Of a stretch of DNA of 64,000 bases, positions 11,848 to 24,045 are shown in pieces (positions within the stretch are counted from its first letter, which is position 1; every line of letters starts with the position of its first letter). This DNA comes from Plasmodium malariae (taxonomy: Eukaryota > Apicomplexa > Aconoidasida > Haemosporida > Plasmodiidae). The position numbers and the translations under genes were made by a program. Where the stretch lies: NCBI RefSeq assembly GCF_900090045.1, contig NC_041788.1, positions 1,054,001 through 1,118,000 on the forward strand. Direction: 5' to 3'. Below the pieces are notes generated by a model. That model was not told where the DNA came from, searched no databases, and saw nothing but the letters and a program-made list of their open reading frames with translations.

Positions 11848-13427
11848 TCATAGGTATATATGTTTATATTTATGTACATTTTACTTGTATTTACGTATAC
11901 ATATACATATATATATGTATATAAGCAAAATTAGCGTATACGTTTATCCATTAAAACGCTTTTTTTTGAAACATATGAAAAGGAGATAAAAAAAAAAAAA
12001 TGTATATTATTTAACACATGACTTCACTTATTTCTTTATACAAATAATTATATATGTACATTTATAAACATTTGAATATATATTTTATATATAATATATA
12101 TATTTATATATATGTATATATGTATATATATATATATATATGTATTATGAATATACATCGAAAACAGAATGAATTTATATTAGCAATTTTCATTTATGTA
12201 TATACTAATATACGCGCTTCGCCCCCAAATAACATTTAAATAATTTTTAAAGAAAAAAAAAGGTAAATAATAAAAAAAAAAAATAAAAAAGTAAAATAAA
12301 CTAACGTAAATAAAGGAAAGTAAAATAAAGGTAAAAATATATCAGCGTAAAAATATATCAACACAAAAATAAATTAAAAAAAAAGAAAAAAAAACTGTGA
12401 AAGGTTAAATGTAACTGCGTAAAAATAAAATAAATATAAACATTTGAAAGAAAAAAAATATAAAAAGGCGGTTAAAAAAAAAGGTACACCATCATATATA
12501 TTTAATAAAACTAGTAATATAATTGAGCGCATAAAAAAAAAATGATAAGTACTACGGACAAACATTTTCACGACTTGTTGCGCCCCTTTAAATAATTTTA
12601 ACAAAACAATAAAGATGCCGAATGCTTATTTGTACACATGTATATATAGAAGTTCTATAATCCTGTCAACGCGTTATTGTGCAAAATGCTTTGTACAAAA
12701 AATAAAAATATATAATAAATAAAATAAAATAAATAAAATAAAACAGATAAAATAAAACAAATAATATAAAACAGATAAAATAAAACAAATAATATAAAAC
12801 AGATAAAATAAAACAGATAAAATAAAACAAATGAAACAAAATAAAAGAAGCAGTCGCTTTTTCTTTTTATTTCTTCAATTATGATGAGCATAATATCCTT
12901 GGATAAAAAATATAAAATAACCAAAAGATTTAACAGACATTTATATATTTATAAAATATATACAAAAATAGAAATGGGCCAATAAAAATTAAAATGAAAT
13001 TTAAAGCAGGTATAAGAACATACAAATGCCATATTAAAGATTAAAGCTTAAAATTTTGAACAAATGAAATATTATAAGCATACAGAATACTATAGTCCTT
13101 TCTGTTTATAAAAAAATAAAAATAAATACGTAATAAGATTATTTTTTAAAACGCATTTAAATAAGTAAAGAATGAGAATACAATATGTAGCTAGCACGTC
13201 TGTTAATAATATACCTATCCAATATTTAAATAGGTAGGTTACTTTTAAATGTTGCTACAAGCTAACCCATGTACTGTTACAGTGAATGAGTATTTTTAAC
13301 ATAACTTTTAGTAATAAATATGAGGGAAAAACAAGAATAATAAAAAATATGGAAGACGACTATTATGCAAAAAGATATTTCATATATAATTATAAGAGGT
13401 ATACTTTGTGTGCGCTTGCGAGTGCAC

Positions 13428-13470
<43 letters not shown>

Positions 13471-14209
13471 TATGAATGAATGAATATGTATCAATGTGTA
13501 TGAATGTGAATGTGTGTATGTATATGTATTATATATATACACATGGACAGATGTAAATGGATAAAAGTATAATTAGTCCAGGTGATCATTTTATCGTACT
13601 TGGACAAATTTACGTCCATATAATACATTTCATGATAAACGTATTCAAGAGGAAAAGCATAACCTCGTTATATTTTTTTTAATCAATGTAAATAGAATAA
13701 AAAGCAAATAATCAGAAATAAAATGAAGGAATACGATAGTTTTTATTTATTTATTTATTTTTTTTTTTTTTAACTTGTTATTGGGCCATGACCAAAGGGA
13801 CGAAAATAAAAACTGGACGATATAATAATAATTCTAACAGTAAATGGGATACTGCAAAAGTGATGCGAACTTTTTTTTTTTTTTTTTCTTTTAAATATAA
13901 CTAATCTACCCATTTAGTCAACTCGATTACTCGAGAATATACTAATTGAAATTAATAATAAATTTGACAATTTTTGTTTTTTAAATTAATAGTTTAAATT
14001 AGTTGTGCATTAATGTAAATATACATACACATACACGTATGTTAAAATTACTAAAAAAAATTAAAATTTATTGTATGTAAAATGTGATGTTTGTTAAACA
14101 GCTTGCTTGAGGCAAATATTATGACATATAAGCATGTGCGCTTGTATATATATATATATATATGTGTGCAGGCACACACAAAAAGATATAGTTTTAACGG
14201 CATATTACA
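10861..14209. other. Intergenic region, about 3.3 kb
   Basis: This lies between the 5' end of the zinc-finger/WD40 gene and the 3' end of the next minus-strand gene. It holds AT tracts (10970-10988, 11494-11508, 11814-11842, 12120-12142), A-rich AAATAAAACA repeats at 12710-12840, and a GT microsatellite at 13432-13466. No convincing coding exon was found on either strand. Confidence 0.55.
13430..13470. repeat. (TG)n microsatellite
   Basis: About 17 TG dinucleotides followed by TATG/AATG variants. Confidence 0.85.
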
Positions 14210-15163
14210 TTAATAAGTAAATCCATATAAATCCCCAGAATTATACTGGTAGACGTAGTGCCCTAGAATGGAGCATAATGCAAATGCATAGATAACACTC
14301 AAAGCGCTACCAACACACAAGGCCTTACTAGCATACTTGCGCCTGGGTGATGATACATCATACTTTAAATTAAACAAATATGATAAGCAACCTGAAAAAA
14401 TAATTAAAAAAGCGCATTTACAAAAATGGAATGATACTCGACACACGTATAAATTGCAAATCTATAATGTTAATTTTACGTTTTCCTTTATTTAATTTTA
14501 ATTTAAATTTTATTTTAAGAAACCTATAAAGGGTATAAAAAAGCTTAAAATCATATGTATCCGCGGCATTAATGTGTTGTATTCCTTCTTTTTTTTTTTC
14601 GTGTCTTCCGTATCCTACGCATTAACAAATTTCATATTATATATTTACATTGGTTTAAAATAAAAGGGGATGGGGAAAAATAAATGATACAATGAAATGA
14701 AAGTGAAATTAATTAAAAATAACATAAAAACGTAATAAAAAAATTATTCATACCATTAATTTTTCATTCGTTGATGGTTCTGAAGTAAATTTTGGTTCTG
14801 AGATTTTTCTTGAATTCAAATTAAAAATTCTTCTATACTCACTTTTTTGATACTGTTAGAACATAAAGAGAAAAAAAAAAAAAAAATAAAATAAAATAAA
14901 AAAATTAAAATAGCTATTTATATTATGACTTGTTCATGTATATTGTGTGCATATGCCCCCAACATTCTGTATCATCATTTCACCTTTGTCAGGTCCATAT
15001 TAAATAGGTCAATACTACCACCGTCCACTAATATAGCGTGTGGTATGCATTCATTATCATTTTCGTTAGCAATTGACAACGTGTTTTCTCTGTTTAATGT
15101 ACTTAGGTGAAAAGCATCTTTTAAATAAATCATTTCCTTACTTTCCTCATTGGTGCTAGCCAT
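14210..15163 (-). CDS. Small two-helix membrane protein, 4 exons
   Basis: Four exons join with consistent phase: 15163-14984, 14852-14754, 14614-14524 and 14391-14210, about 183 residues. The N-terminal 90 residues are polar and cytosol-like ([15 protein letters not shown]...). Exon 3 starts Lys-rich and enters a hydrophobic helix ([10 protein letters not shown]), which continues into exon 4 (GCLSYLF). A short basic loop ([11 protein letters not shown]) is followed by a second helix ([20 protein letters not shown]) and a tail [16 protein letters not shown]. The helix-loop-helix end faintly resembles small mitochondrial inner-membrane proteins such as TMEM242, but this is weak and I assign no function. 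The exon 3 donor (GTTTCT) is non-consensus, but only it keeps the frame. Confidence 0.75.
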
Positions 15164-15947
15164 TTTTTCTTTTCTTTTTTATATATTATACACAATTTTT
15201 TTTTTTTCTAGCTTTTTTTGGAATAATCTTATTATATATGTATATATACTTACAAATACATAAACTATTATTTTCAGAGTTAGGTTAACTATATACAGTG
15301 CACAGGTTTCACTTATATATATGTTTAAGAATGTATTTCTATTTTATAATTCATTTTTTGTGCATTTTTTAGTTCATGTTTTAGTTCATTTTTTTTATAT
15401 TTTTTAGCGCATTTTTTAGAACATTTATTAATACATACATTTAAATAAGAATATATTTTTAGTTACTTCTATCAATGAAGAGAGAAACATATTTTACGTT
15501 TCTATCTTTTTCTTTTTAAAAACTTCGAAGAATGCAATAACTTCAGTGTTAATAGAAAACTTGGTAAAAAATGTGTTTCTTTTTATAGTACTACTAGAAA
15601 AACTATTATTAGTTTATTTATTTATTTTTTTGTTTAAATACAAATTAAAATTGGTATATTACATATATATATATATCACCATAAACAGTGTGAACAATGA
15701 AAATAAAGGAAACAATATAAATAAAATGTAATTTATATGCTCTTTTAAAAATAAAACACATTCAATATTTTTACTTTTAACGGAAGAAAAAAAATTGATA
15801 AACAAAATTGAAAAAAAAAATAGGTTTTACTTCGTTATATTTTTTATTTTTTTAATTTATTTTTTTATTTTTTTAATTTATTTTTTTATTTTTTTAATTT
15901 ATTTTTTTATTTTTTTATTTATTTTTTTATTTTTTTATTTTTTAATT

Positions 15948-15985
<38 letters not shown>

Positions 15986-16636
15986 TTATGCATGAACAAA
16001 AATATTTTCTAGTTCAAAAATAAAAAAAAAGCGCTGTGCATAATTTTTGTATATATATAAATTTTTACATCAGTATATTATATATATATATATATATAAT
16101 ATAAATTAATATATAGATTATACACATACATATAGCATTATGTATTTATATAATACAATACATCATAACACAAATGAATACGAAAAATACATCGAAAAAT
16201 TAAATAAATATTTTCAACTTATGTTAACATTCTTCTTTTCTAACTACATTTTTCAAAATTGTATCTTTTCACATTTCTTCAATTTGTTCTTTTACATGAA
16301 CCTCCTGCTTAGATTAAATTTAATGTAATAGTGTTTCCAACAACGTAAAAAAAAGAAAATAAAATAATAAAATAAATTAAAATATATTAAAATAAATTAA
16401 AATAAATTAAAATAAATTAAAATAAATTAAAATAAATTAAAATAAATTAAAATATACTAAAATATACTAAATTATACTAAAATATATTAAAATAAATTAA
16501 AATAAATTGAAAGAAATTGAACTAAAATAATTTATTATCAAAACTTAAAAATATGTTACAATGGTAAAAAGAAAAAGAAAAAAAAAAAAAATTATATATA
16601 CATAATAATTAAAATATTTTAATTATTAGTACGGAT
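15164..16636. other. Intergenic region, about 1.5 kb
   Basis: Promoter side of the two-helix membrane protein and 3' flank of phosphatidylinositol synthase. It includes a T-rich block at 15838-15982 ending in a run of about 30 T, and a 10-bp AAATAAATTA repeat at about 16370-16510. I see no gene. Confidence 0.6.
16370..16510. repeat. 10-bp A/T minisatellite
   Basis: About 13 copies of an aaataaatta-type unit lie just 3' of the PIS gene. Confidence 0.75.
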
Positions 16637-18419
16637 TCATCCTCTTTTATTGTCCATCTCTACTAAACTTTTTACACCGTGTATTCCTTGAGATAAGTTT
16701 GTGAACTAGCCAAAAAAAAAAAAAGAAAACCACAGGTACATATGTATATGCATATGTATATTTACATATTGATACATAAGTAAATATTCCTGTTAATTCA
16801 TAAGCATAATATACACCAAATGCTAATTTCATTAACTTCTTTTCTTTTATCTATACTGTTTTGAACGCTGCCAGTGGACATGAAAATATGAACATGTAGT
16901 AACCTTCAAAGAAGAAAATAAAATAAAACAAAATAAAATAACAAGTGTTATATTTTAAAACTATCCACAAAAACAACTCATTTTAAAACATTATTACGTT
17001 TCATATATTCTTGTAAGTTTATTAATTCTATTTTTTGTAATCTTTTTATTATTTACCTATTTTATATATAAATTGTCTTTTATCTGCAACTTTTAATATA
17101 TATGCGGAAACCCAAAAGGTCTCATAAGCAATTATACAAATAACCATCACAGCTGAAAAAAAAAAAAATTAAATTAAATTAAATTAAATTAAGTAAAGCA
17201 AAATTAAGTAAAAAAAAAATAACGTAAAACAAAATTTCGTAAAATATAAAATTTTTGTTTTTTAACGAATCATTAAATAACAGCGAAATGTAAATATATG
17301 AGTGCTATTATATTAGAACTATGTCTATAAAACCATATTAATTATGTCTATTTTTATTTATAAAAAAATAACAATAATAAAATATATATTAGATTAGTTG
17401 GGATAGGAAAAAAAAAAAAAAAAAAAAAAAAAGTCTATACAGTTAAAATGCATATACATTCATTTTCTCCTCTTTTATTGAACACAAAACAAACGAACTT
17501 GAAAACATATCTTTTATTTAATATTCAATATTTAATTAATTATGTAGACTACGCATGTATTTGTTAAGATTTTGTTAGTGTATACTTGGTTTCTCATAAT
17601 ATAGTTTAAGCAACATATTTCCTTTTTCAATTTTCTTATGAGTTTTATTTCCTTCGATGGCACATCTGAAAGAAAAAGGTTAATTTACAAAAAAAATTGA
17701 AGCAAATGATAGCTCTAAACTCATATACGTATTACATACATAAATACATATATAAATGCATCTTCATTAATACACGTATATGTTCACATTTGAACTACTA
17801 CATATATATAGGTACATATGTAGGTATGTCTATTTTTTTCTATACGATGTTGCATGAATGTAGTGCCCCCCTATATCCGCAATCATAATTAATCCTATAA
17901 CTACAAGGAAAAAATAGCAAGGATATTTTATTTCTTAAAATATACATATATGTATACATATATACATAAGCAGTAAAATGAATCATATATGACATTATGA
18001 TTTTTAAGAACACAACCGTATGCAATCATATGTGAATTTAAAATTTTTCCTTTTTATTTACTTGTTATGTACTCATCGTAGACACTAGCATTGAGGAGAT
18101 ATAACAAGCTCGTTGATAACCTAAAAAAAGAAAAAAAATATGATTTCAATTTCATTTTTTTATTACATATATACGTGTTCCGATCATTTGAGCTACTTAA
18201 AAATCATTTTAAAATAATTGATATTAAATAATACAGTGTTCAAAAAGAAAACTTAAAAAAACGATAAATGACCTGTCTGTAATTTGATCTAAAATTTGAC
18301 CAAAAACGGATGCTACATAAAAATAAAATAATAAAAAAATAAAATATATTATAATAGGGTATAATATACTAAAATGAAATGAAAAAGGACAATATATGTT
18401 TTTATTTCCTTAGGATTCG

Positions 18420-18471
<52 letters not shown>

Positions 18472-19110
18472 TAGATAGATAGATACATACATACTATGAG
18501 ATTCATCTCAAAAATGCAGACATATTATTGAAAACGCTGTTACACAATAGTAAATATTTAAAATGCTTTCTTTTTATTTTCCTTTCCATTTTTTTAAACT
18601 GATGAAAATATATATATGCATAATTTACATGGTATATATATACAGATACACACACATGCACACACATACACACATACACACATATATACGCACATATACA
18701 CACATATACATATATACATTTATTATGCATATGTCTGTATCTATCATTTGTAGTATTTCTTCTTTCTCATTTTTATCTTACGAACTTTGATTAAACTTCC
18801 TTGCTGTGAACCCATCCAAGGAATCTAAAATTTGACTAATAGCATAAAATATTGCAAAGAGTAGTACATTCTCCTGACGTATTACAAAACCAGCTAATAA
18901 TAATAAAACTCTAATATAACCTTTAAAAAGGGAAAAAAATTACTATATATATATATATATATGCGTCTACTCGATAGCCATATGAACGATACGGGTATAT
19001 GTATGCATTGTATAAGCTCATACTTCTACATGCCCATATAAAGACATGTACATATTTTTCTACAAACCAATAATATTTGGTATGTACAAATAAACGTTCT
19101 TCTGTTTCAT
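16637..19110 (-). CDS. PIS: CDP-diacylglycerol--inositol 3-phosphatidyltransferase (phosphatidylinositol synthase), 9 exons
   Basis: Makes phosphatidylinositol from CDP-diacylglycerol and myo-inositol, normally in the ER membrane. I assembled nine exons with matching phases: 19110-19068, 18920-18786, 18312-18273, 18120-18062, 17900-17846, 17665-17586, 17152-17057, 16903-16857 and 16705-16637, giving 207 residues, the usual size. The start MKQKNVYLYIPNIIGYIRV is typical. The full CDP-alcohol phosphatidyltransferase signature is present across exons 2-3: D47, D50-G51, A54-R55, then eight residues, G64, D68 and D72. These Asp residues bind metal and CDP. Later hydrophobic helices follow (IIGLIMIADIGGHYIH; VMVICIIAYETFWVSAYIL). 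The C-terminus (LAAFKTFTNLSQGIHGVKSL) matches the family. Exon 2 uses a weak GTTCGT donor; the stronger GTAAGA four bases on would break the signature. Identification is firm. Confidence 0.93.
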
Positions 19111-20491
19111 TTTAGGAAATGATATAATTTTCTCGCTTACAATTTTTTTTTTTTAAACAGTTAATTTATATAACCATATACAAAACAATATTAAAAACTT
19201 TAAAAAAAGCAGCAAACACATTATGTGAAGAAGCAGCTACACATACACTTTTATGTACACTTATTCAAGTACATATAAATATGTGTAAGTATATATATAA
19301 ATACACATATACATACAATACTATGTATTATACATATATGTATATTTATATATAAAACAAAAAAAAATATATATATTATTAAAATAAGCACTTGTTTCTT
19401 CTTTATGTGCCAAGAGTTAATATTCAAAAAAAAAAAATAAAATAAAACGAAAAGTGAAAAGAATAAAAAAGAATAAAAAAGAATAAAAAAGTATAAAAAA
19501 GAATAAAAAAGTATAAAAAAGTATATGAAAGTATAAAAAAGTATAAAAAAGTATAAAAAAGTATAAAAAATTATAAAAAAGCTATAAGAATTATGACAAA
19601 TATTGTTAATTATGGACGAATGAACACAATTTTAATGAAATTGAATTTTTTACATTTTTTCTTTTTCTCTTTTTCACTTATTCGCTTTTTTAAAATTAGA
19701 TTAAAAAAATATACATTTAATGTACGATAACAAAATATTCAACGTAAAAGCAAGAATTCGAAGTTTATCTTGTGCAACACTGATTAAATTTGCACTTCAA
19801 TACAGAGCAGACGGATATGTATAAAAAATACGTAAATAATAAATAAATAATGGATAAATAACACATAAATAATGCATAAATGTATCGTAAATATATACGT
19901 ATGTACCAATCATTAAATAAATTTGCGTATATTTCGACGTTTGCGTAGCTTATTTGTACATGTATGTATTTTCGAGATATATACATCATATATGTATTAA
20001 AAGTTTACAGCAAAAATTAATAAGAATTTCAGGTGCACTTTTATGAAAATTTTTTCTTAAAAAAAAAAAAGGGAAGAAAGAGAAAGTATATCTCTATATA
20101 ATAAAAATTTTTAATATGAAAAAAAATTTCCATTGTTCCGTTATATTTTATAAAGGCTGCCATCCTTCTATTAAGCAAAGTCGCTGCAATTGTACGTATA
20201 CATATACGTACATATGTACGTATGTATAAAGGAATGATATACAAAATAAAACAAGAAAAACTCCCTACACAAAACATAAGTATCACATTTACGTACTTAA
20301 CTGAAATAAGGGAGTAAATGCACACGATATATATTTTAAAATTGGGATGCCTGAAAAAGGTGAAAAGGCAGAAAATAAAAAGGTAACCTACGAAACATGT
20401 ACTTATGGGTATAATGTGCATAAAATACTTATTTATATTGATATATCGTACATTGTAAATACCTGCTTGCGCACACAATTACGTGTTGCAT

Positions 20492-20525
<34 letters not shown>

Positions 20526-20573
20526 TGGCCTTCTTCTGACCGTCCACACACATTTGCCTTTCATACCGCAATA
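19111..20573. promoter_or_regulatory. Divergent promoter region between PIS and TRM61
   Basis: About 1.5 kb shared upstream region. It contains 10-bp agaataaaaa/agtataaaaa repeats at 19455-19575 and a T run of about 32 nt at 20492-20523, some 50 bp upstream of the TRM61 ATG. A 145-residue minus-strand frame at 20041-20478 may contain small exons (see findings), but I do not call it a gene. Confidence 0.5.
19455..19580. repeat. 10-bp A-rich minisatellite
   Basis: Around a dozen copies of agaataaaaa / agtataaaaa lie in the PIS-TRM61 divergent spacer. Confidence 0.75.
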
Positions 20574-21506
20574 ATGTTAATAAAAGAAAATGATAGCGTA
20601 ATTCTGTATGTTGATGAGGACAATATAGAATTAGTAAAATTAAAAAATGATGGCATGTTAATAAATAAAAAAGGAACATTTTTACATAGAGATATAATAG
20701 GAAAGGAATATGGAAGTAAAATATATGATACGTTAGATAAAAATTTTATCTATGTGTTGAAAAGAACTCCAGAATTAATAGCTACAAGTTTAAAAAAAAA
20801 AACTCAGACTTTATATGAACATGACATATCTTTTATATGTTTATTATGTAATGCATTACCAAATAAAAAAATTGTAGAAGCTGGTACAGGCACAGGTTGT
20901 TTAACATATGCCTTAGCTAATTGCATTTTACCATATGGAACAGTTTATACATTTGAATATAATGAAGAGAGATATAATGAAGTAAAAAAGGAATTTGGAA
21001 ATTTTGGAAATATAAAAAATAATATAAAATTTTATCATAAAGATATTATAAATTACAAGTTTGATGAGTTTATGCCTGATGATATAGACTCAGTTTTTCT
21101 TGATATGCCTAATCCATGGCTATGTGTTAAAAATGTAAAAAAGATTTTAAAAGAAAGGGGAGTGTTTGTTATTTTTTTACCTTGCATTGAACAGGTTTAT
21201 AAAATAAATGAAACTTTAGAAGAACATTCCTTTTGTGAAATTGTGACATACGAACTGATAAATAAATCGTGGAAAATTATTTTTAATAAAAATGAAAAAA
21301 GAATAACAACTCAAAGGAAAGATGATCTCTCGAATGGTAGTCATTTAGTTCTTCCAGACAACCCTCTCGTGGATTGTGCATCTCTCATGTACCGCTTATG
21401 CCAGAGGGATAACAAAACGCACACTGGATATTTGACCATGGCAAGGAAGCAGTTGAATGACGAGCATGAGCAAGTGGAGTTTGAATTTAAGGGGGTTATG
21501 GAGTAA
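20574..21506 (+). CDS. TRM61: tRNA (adenine(58)-N1)-methyltransferase catalytic subunit
   Basis: Installs m1A at position 58 of the tRNA T-loop, normally as a heterotetramer with TRM6 in the nucleus; TRM6 is not in this window. Single exon, 310 residues, normal length. The N-terminal half has the small beta domain typical of TrmI/Trm61 (ILYVDEDNIELVKLKNDGML) and the conserved RTPELIATSLKKKTQTLYEHD lead-in. The Rossmann SAM-binding loop EAGTGTG is at residues 102-108. The catalytic-pocket motif LDMPNPW is at 176-182, matching the family's DLPxPW. The downstream strand (GVFVIFLPCIEQV) is as expected. The ATG at 20574 is chosen because it precedes the conserved beta domain and follows a long T tract. 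An 11-bp minisatellite begins directly after the stop. Confidence 0.92.
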   Translation: MLIKENDSVILYVDEDNIELVKLKNDGMLINKKGTFLHRDIIGKEYGSKIYDTLDKNFIYVLKRTPELIATSLKKKTQTLYEHDISFICLLCNALPNKKIVEAGTGTGCLTYALANCILPYGTVYTFEYNEERYNEVKKEFGNFGNIKNNIKFYHKDIINYKFDEFMPDDIDSVFLDMPNPWLCVKNVKKILKERGVFVIFLPCIEQVYKINETLEEHSFCEIVTYELINKSWKIIFNKNEKRITTQRKDDLSNGSHLVLPDNPLVDCASLMYRLCQRDNKTHTGYLTMARKQLNDEHEQVEFEFKGVME

Positions 21507-21690
21507 ATAGGTAAAGTGGTAAAGAAGTGGTAAAGAAGTGGTGAAGAAGCGGTAAAGAAGTAGTAAAGAAGTGGTAAAGAAGCGGTAAAGAAGTGGTAAA
21601 GAAGCGGTAAAGAAGTGGTAAAGAAGTGGTAAAGAAGCGGTAAAGAAGTGGTAAAGAAGTGGTAAAGAAGCGGTAAAGAATTGAGCTGCT
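21507..21690. repeat. 11-bp minisatellite abutting the TRM61 stop
   Basis: About 16 copies of ggtaaagaagt/c start within 10 bp of the stop codon and should be transcribed as 3' UTR. The minus-strand Leu/Tyr/Phe/Thr repeat frames (21341-21780) are its shadows. Confidence 0.85.
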
Positions 21691-22839
21691 GTGAATAGCC
21701 AAATGAGCTAAATTGACGGAATGAAGACTGCATATCTTACTTGAGCTACATATAAAGCGCATTTCGTATTTATTTTTCATACCCCTTTTAATAATACATT
21801 TATTTTGTGTATCCTTTTATATCTGTTAAATCGACTGGGGTAAAAGGTTAAAAATTTTTTGCCATGTTTTATATAAGTATTAACACATTTTAAGCTAACA
21901 CCACTTTTTTTTTTTTTTTTTTATAATTAATTTTAAGCCAAAATGTTCTCATTTTTTAATTAATTTATGTCTAATTATTCCTTTTTTAAATTATCTATTC
22001 GCCCATTTTTTTTTTTTTTTTTTTTCATTAGTTAATTTAATTTAATTATGTACAGTTGGGCACAATTTACAATTATTTGTTTTGTGTGTATTTTGACATG
22101 TCTTTAATTTTTAATACATCAACATTTTAATGTTTTTGTGTTTGAGGCAAACTAACAGCTCTAACAGTGTAATCATATAACTATTTGGTATTTTTTAAAA
22201 AATATTCAAGTTTATGCCGAAAGAGGAACAAGAAAAATTAAAAATTAAAAATTAAAATAAAATACAAATTTTTTTTTTGAAATAATAGCAACGAATTTTT
22301 TTGCTAATAATATTGTGACAAATTCTATGTTTCTTTCTTTTTTGTTTTTTATCGTTACATCGAAGAAAAAATCGTTAAGCAAAAATTCCTCGACAGTATT
22401 GACATTAAAATAAATTTTTCGGCATGGATGTGTAAAAAAAGTACCCCTACAATGTACATAAAATATAAAGTATGCTCACATATACACACATATATGTTGT
22501 ATATATATAAATATATACACATGCATACGTATGTGTGTGCAAATTTTCCTGTAAGCCCTTACAAAAATATGAAAAAACGGACCAACGCATATTTTGTTGA
22601 ATGCTGATAATTTAAAAGTATTATATGTTCACTTTTGAAAAAAGAAATAGGGTAGATGAATTTGCGATAGGCATCGAATCGTACATGGACCATCTTACGC
22701 ACCCTCGACAAATGCGTCTATATGGCTTCGAACTGTATGCATGTGCACATATATAAATATATATATATATATACATGAAAACAAAACATGGATCTTATCA
22801 ACGCCCATAGATATATTTCTAGGAAGCTATTTCTTGGTG
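21691..22839. other. Convergent 3' region TRM61 / MYB1
   Basis: About 1.1 kb with poly-T runs at 21906-21922 and 22006-22025. A patch at roughly 22660-22745 is richer in G+C than its surroundings and lies just beyond the MYB1 stop. No gene is evident. Confidence 0.5.
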
Positions 22840-24045
22840 CTACTCATTGCCCTTCCTCGACTTGGCAAGACGGAGATACCTCCTCTTGTACGAGATTTCG
22901 TCGTTAAGGAACTTCTTGTGTTTTTCATTTTCACCAGTACTATTTTTTTTTCTTGTTTGAATTCTTTTAATATTTGAATAAAGACTTTCCATATGCTTTT
23001 TAACATCAGACCAATTTTTATCACCAATAATAGACACCAAGATCTGTAATTGTATATCTTCTAAAGCATTAAATGCTATTCTTTCTAATTTGACTTTTTT
23101 TTCACTTGTATCATATAATTTATTTATTTTAATATATTGCTCGAAGCAACTTAATGGACTTCTATTTGTATTTAACTCCCTTGCAATAGTTTTCCATTCT
23201 CTTTCATTATATTTTTTGCTTAATAATAATAATTTATTTAATTCTTCCTTGGACCATTTTTTTTGTTTGTCATCCTCAAAACATCCATAGTATAACCAAG
23301 TCTTCTGACACTCTCTTGCATTTTGCACGTTTTTCAAGCTATCTGCCACAAGATTCCAGAAATCTTTAGAAAACATTGCAAAACTGTTCGCATTAGTGTT
23401 TTTAGCCAAACCATTAGCTATCCTGTTTGCAGCCAAATCGTTCTCTTGCCCATTTACCGCTTTCCCTTCCTCACAATACGAATGCGCACAATCGCAATCA
23501 TCCGTAATCGTCGCTAATTTTTCCTTTTCATCAAAATACAACTTTATTTTGGTGAGTATATTTTTAGCATCCCTTTCGTCTTCTATTTCTTTTCGTTTCT
23601 GCTCTTTCACTTCATATGATAATTCTGGATCTATTAAATAATGAAGAGCATATTTTTTTGATATATTCTCTACTGTGTTAAATAAAAGATCTATGTCTTT
23701 CTTTGTCCATTCATTTTTTTTATATTCATACTTCTTACGATAATTTGAAAACATAGATTGGAATTGTAATAATTTTAAAGCATCATCATTCGAAGGAGCA
23801 AATCCTATATCTTTGTTATAAAATAAAGACATATGCGTTCTGTTTTCTGCCTTATCCCAATTAATTCTTGTTGGTTTCTTACTTGCTAATGTTTTTATTT
23901 CATTATATTTTTTGTTTATATATTCATTTAACTTTTCTATATTATCCTTTGTTATACTTATTAACTTTTCTACAATGTCTAACTGAGTTTGCAATTTTCC
24001 TTCTAGTTCACTCAAATTTTCGAATTCCTCCCTTTCCCCCTCCAT
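22840..24045 (-). CDS. MYB1: Myb-like transcription factor MYB1
   Basis: Nuclear DNA-binding transcription regulator; in P. falciparum the PfMyb1 protein is reported to control blood-stage gene expression. Single exon, 401 residues, close to the known size. The N-terminus is an acidic/heptad coiled coil (FENLSELEGKLQTQLDIVEK). Myb/SANT helices follow. One repeat is centred on KKNEWTKKDIDLLFNTVENI. Another is DFWNLVADSLKN, QKTWLYYG, KKWSKEELNKLLLLSKKYNE, REWKTIARELNTNRSPLSCF, with the regularly spaced Trp residues expected. A further partial repeat lies around DKNWSDVKKHMESLY. The C-terminus is basic (SYKRRYLRLAKSRKGNE), consistent with a nuclear signal. The architecture also recalls SNAPc subunit 4. 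Assignment rests on the Myb repeats plus remembered order beside TRM61 and exportin-T. Confidence 0.85.
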   Translation of the reverse strand: MEGEREEFENLSELEGKLQTQLDIVEKLISITKDNIEKLNEYINKKYNEIKTLASKKPTRINWDKAENRTHMSLFYNKDIGFAPSNDDALKLLQFQSMFSNYRKKYEYKKNEWTKKDIDLLFNTVENISKKYALHYLIDPELSYEVKEQKRKEIEDERDAKNILTKIKLYFDEKEKLATITDDCDCAHSYCEEGKAVNGQENDLAANRIANGLAKNTNANSFAMFSKDFWNLVADSLKNVQNARECQKTWLYYGCFEDDKQKKWSKEELNKLLLLSKKYNEREWKTIARELNTNRSPLSCFEQYIKINKLYDTSEKKVKLERIAFNALEDIQLQILVSIIGDKNWSDVKKHMESLYSNIKRIQTRKKNSTGENEKHKKFLNDEISYKRRYLRLAKSRKGNE

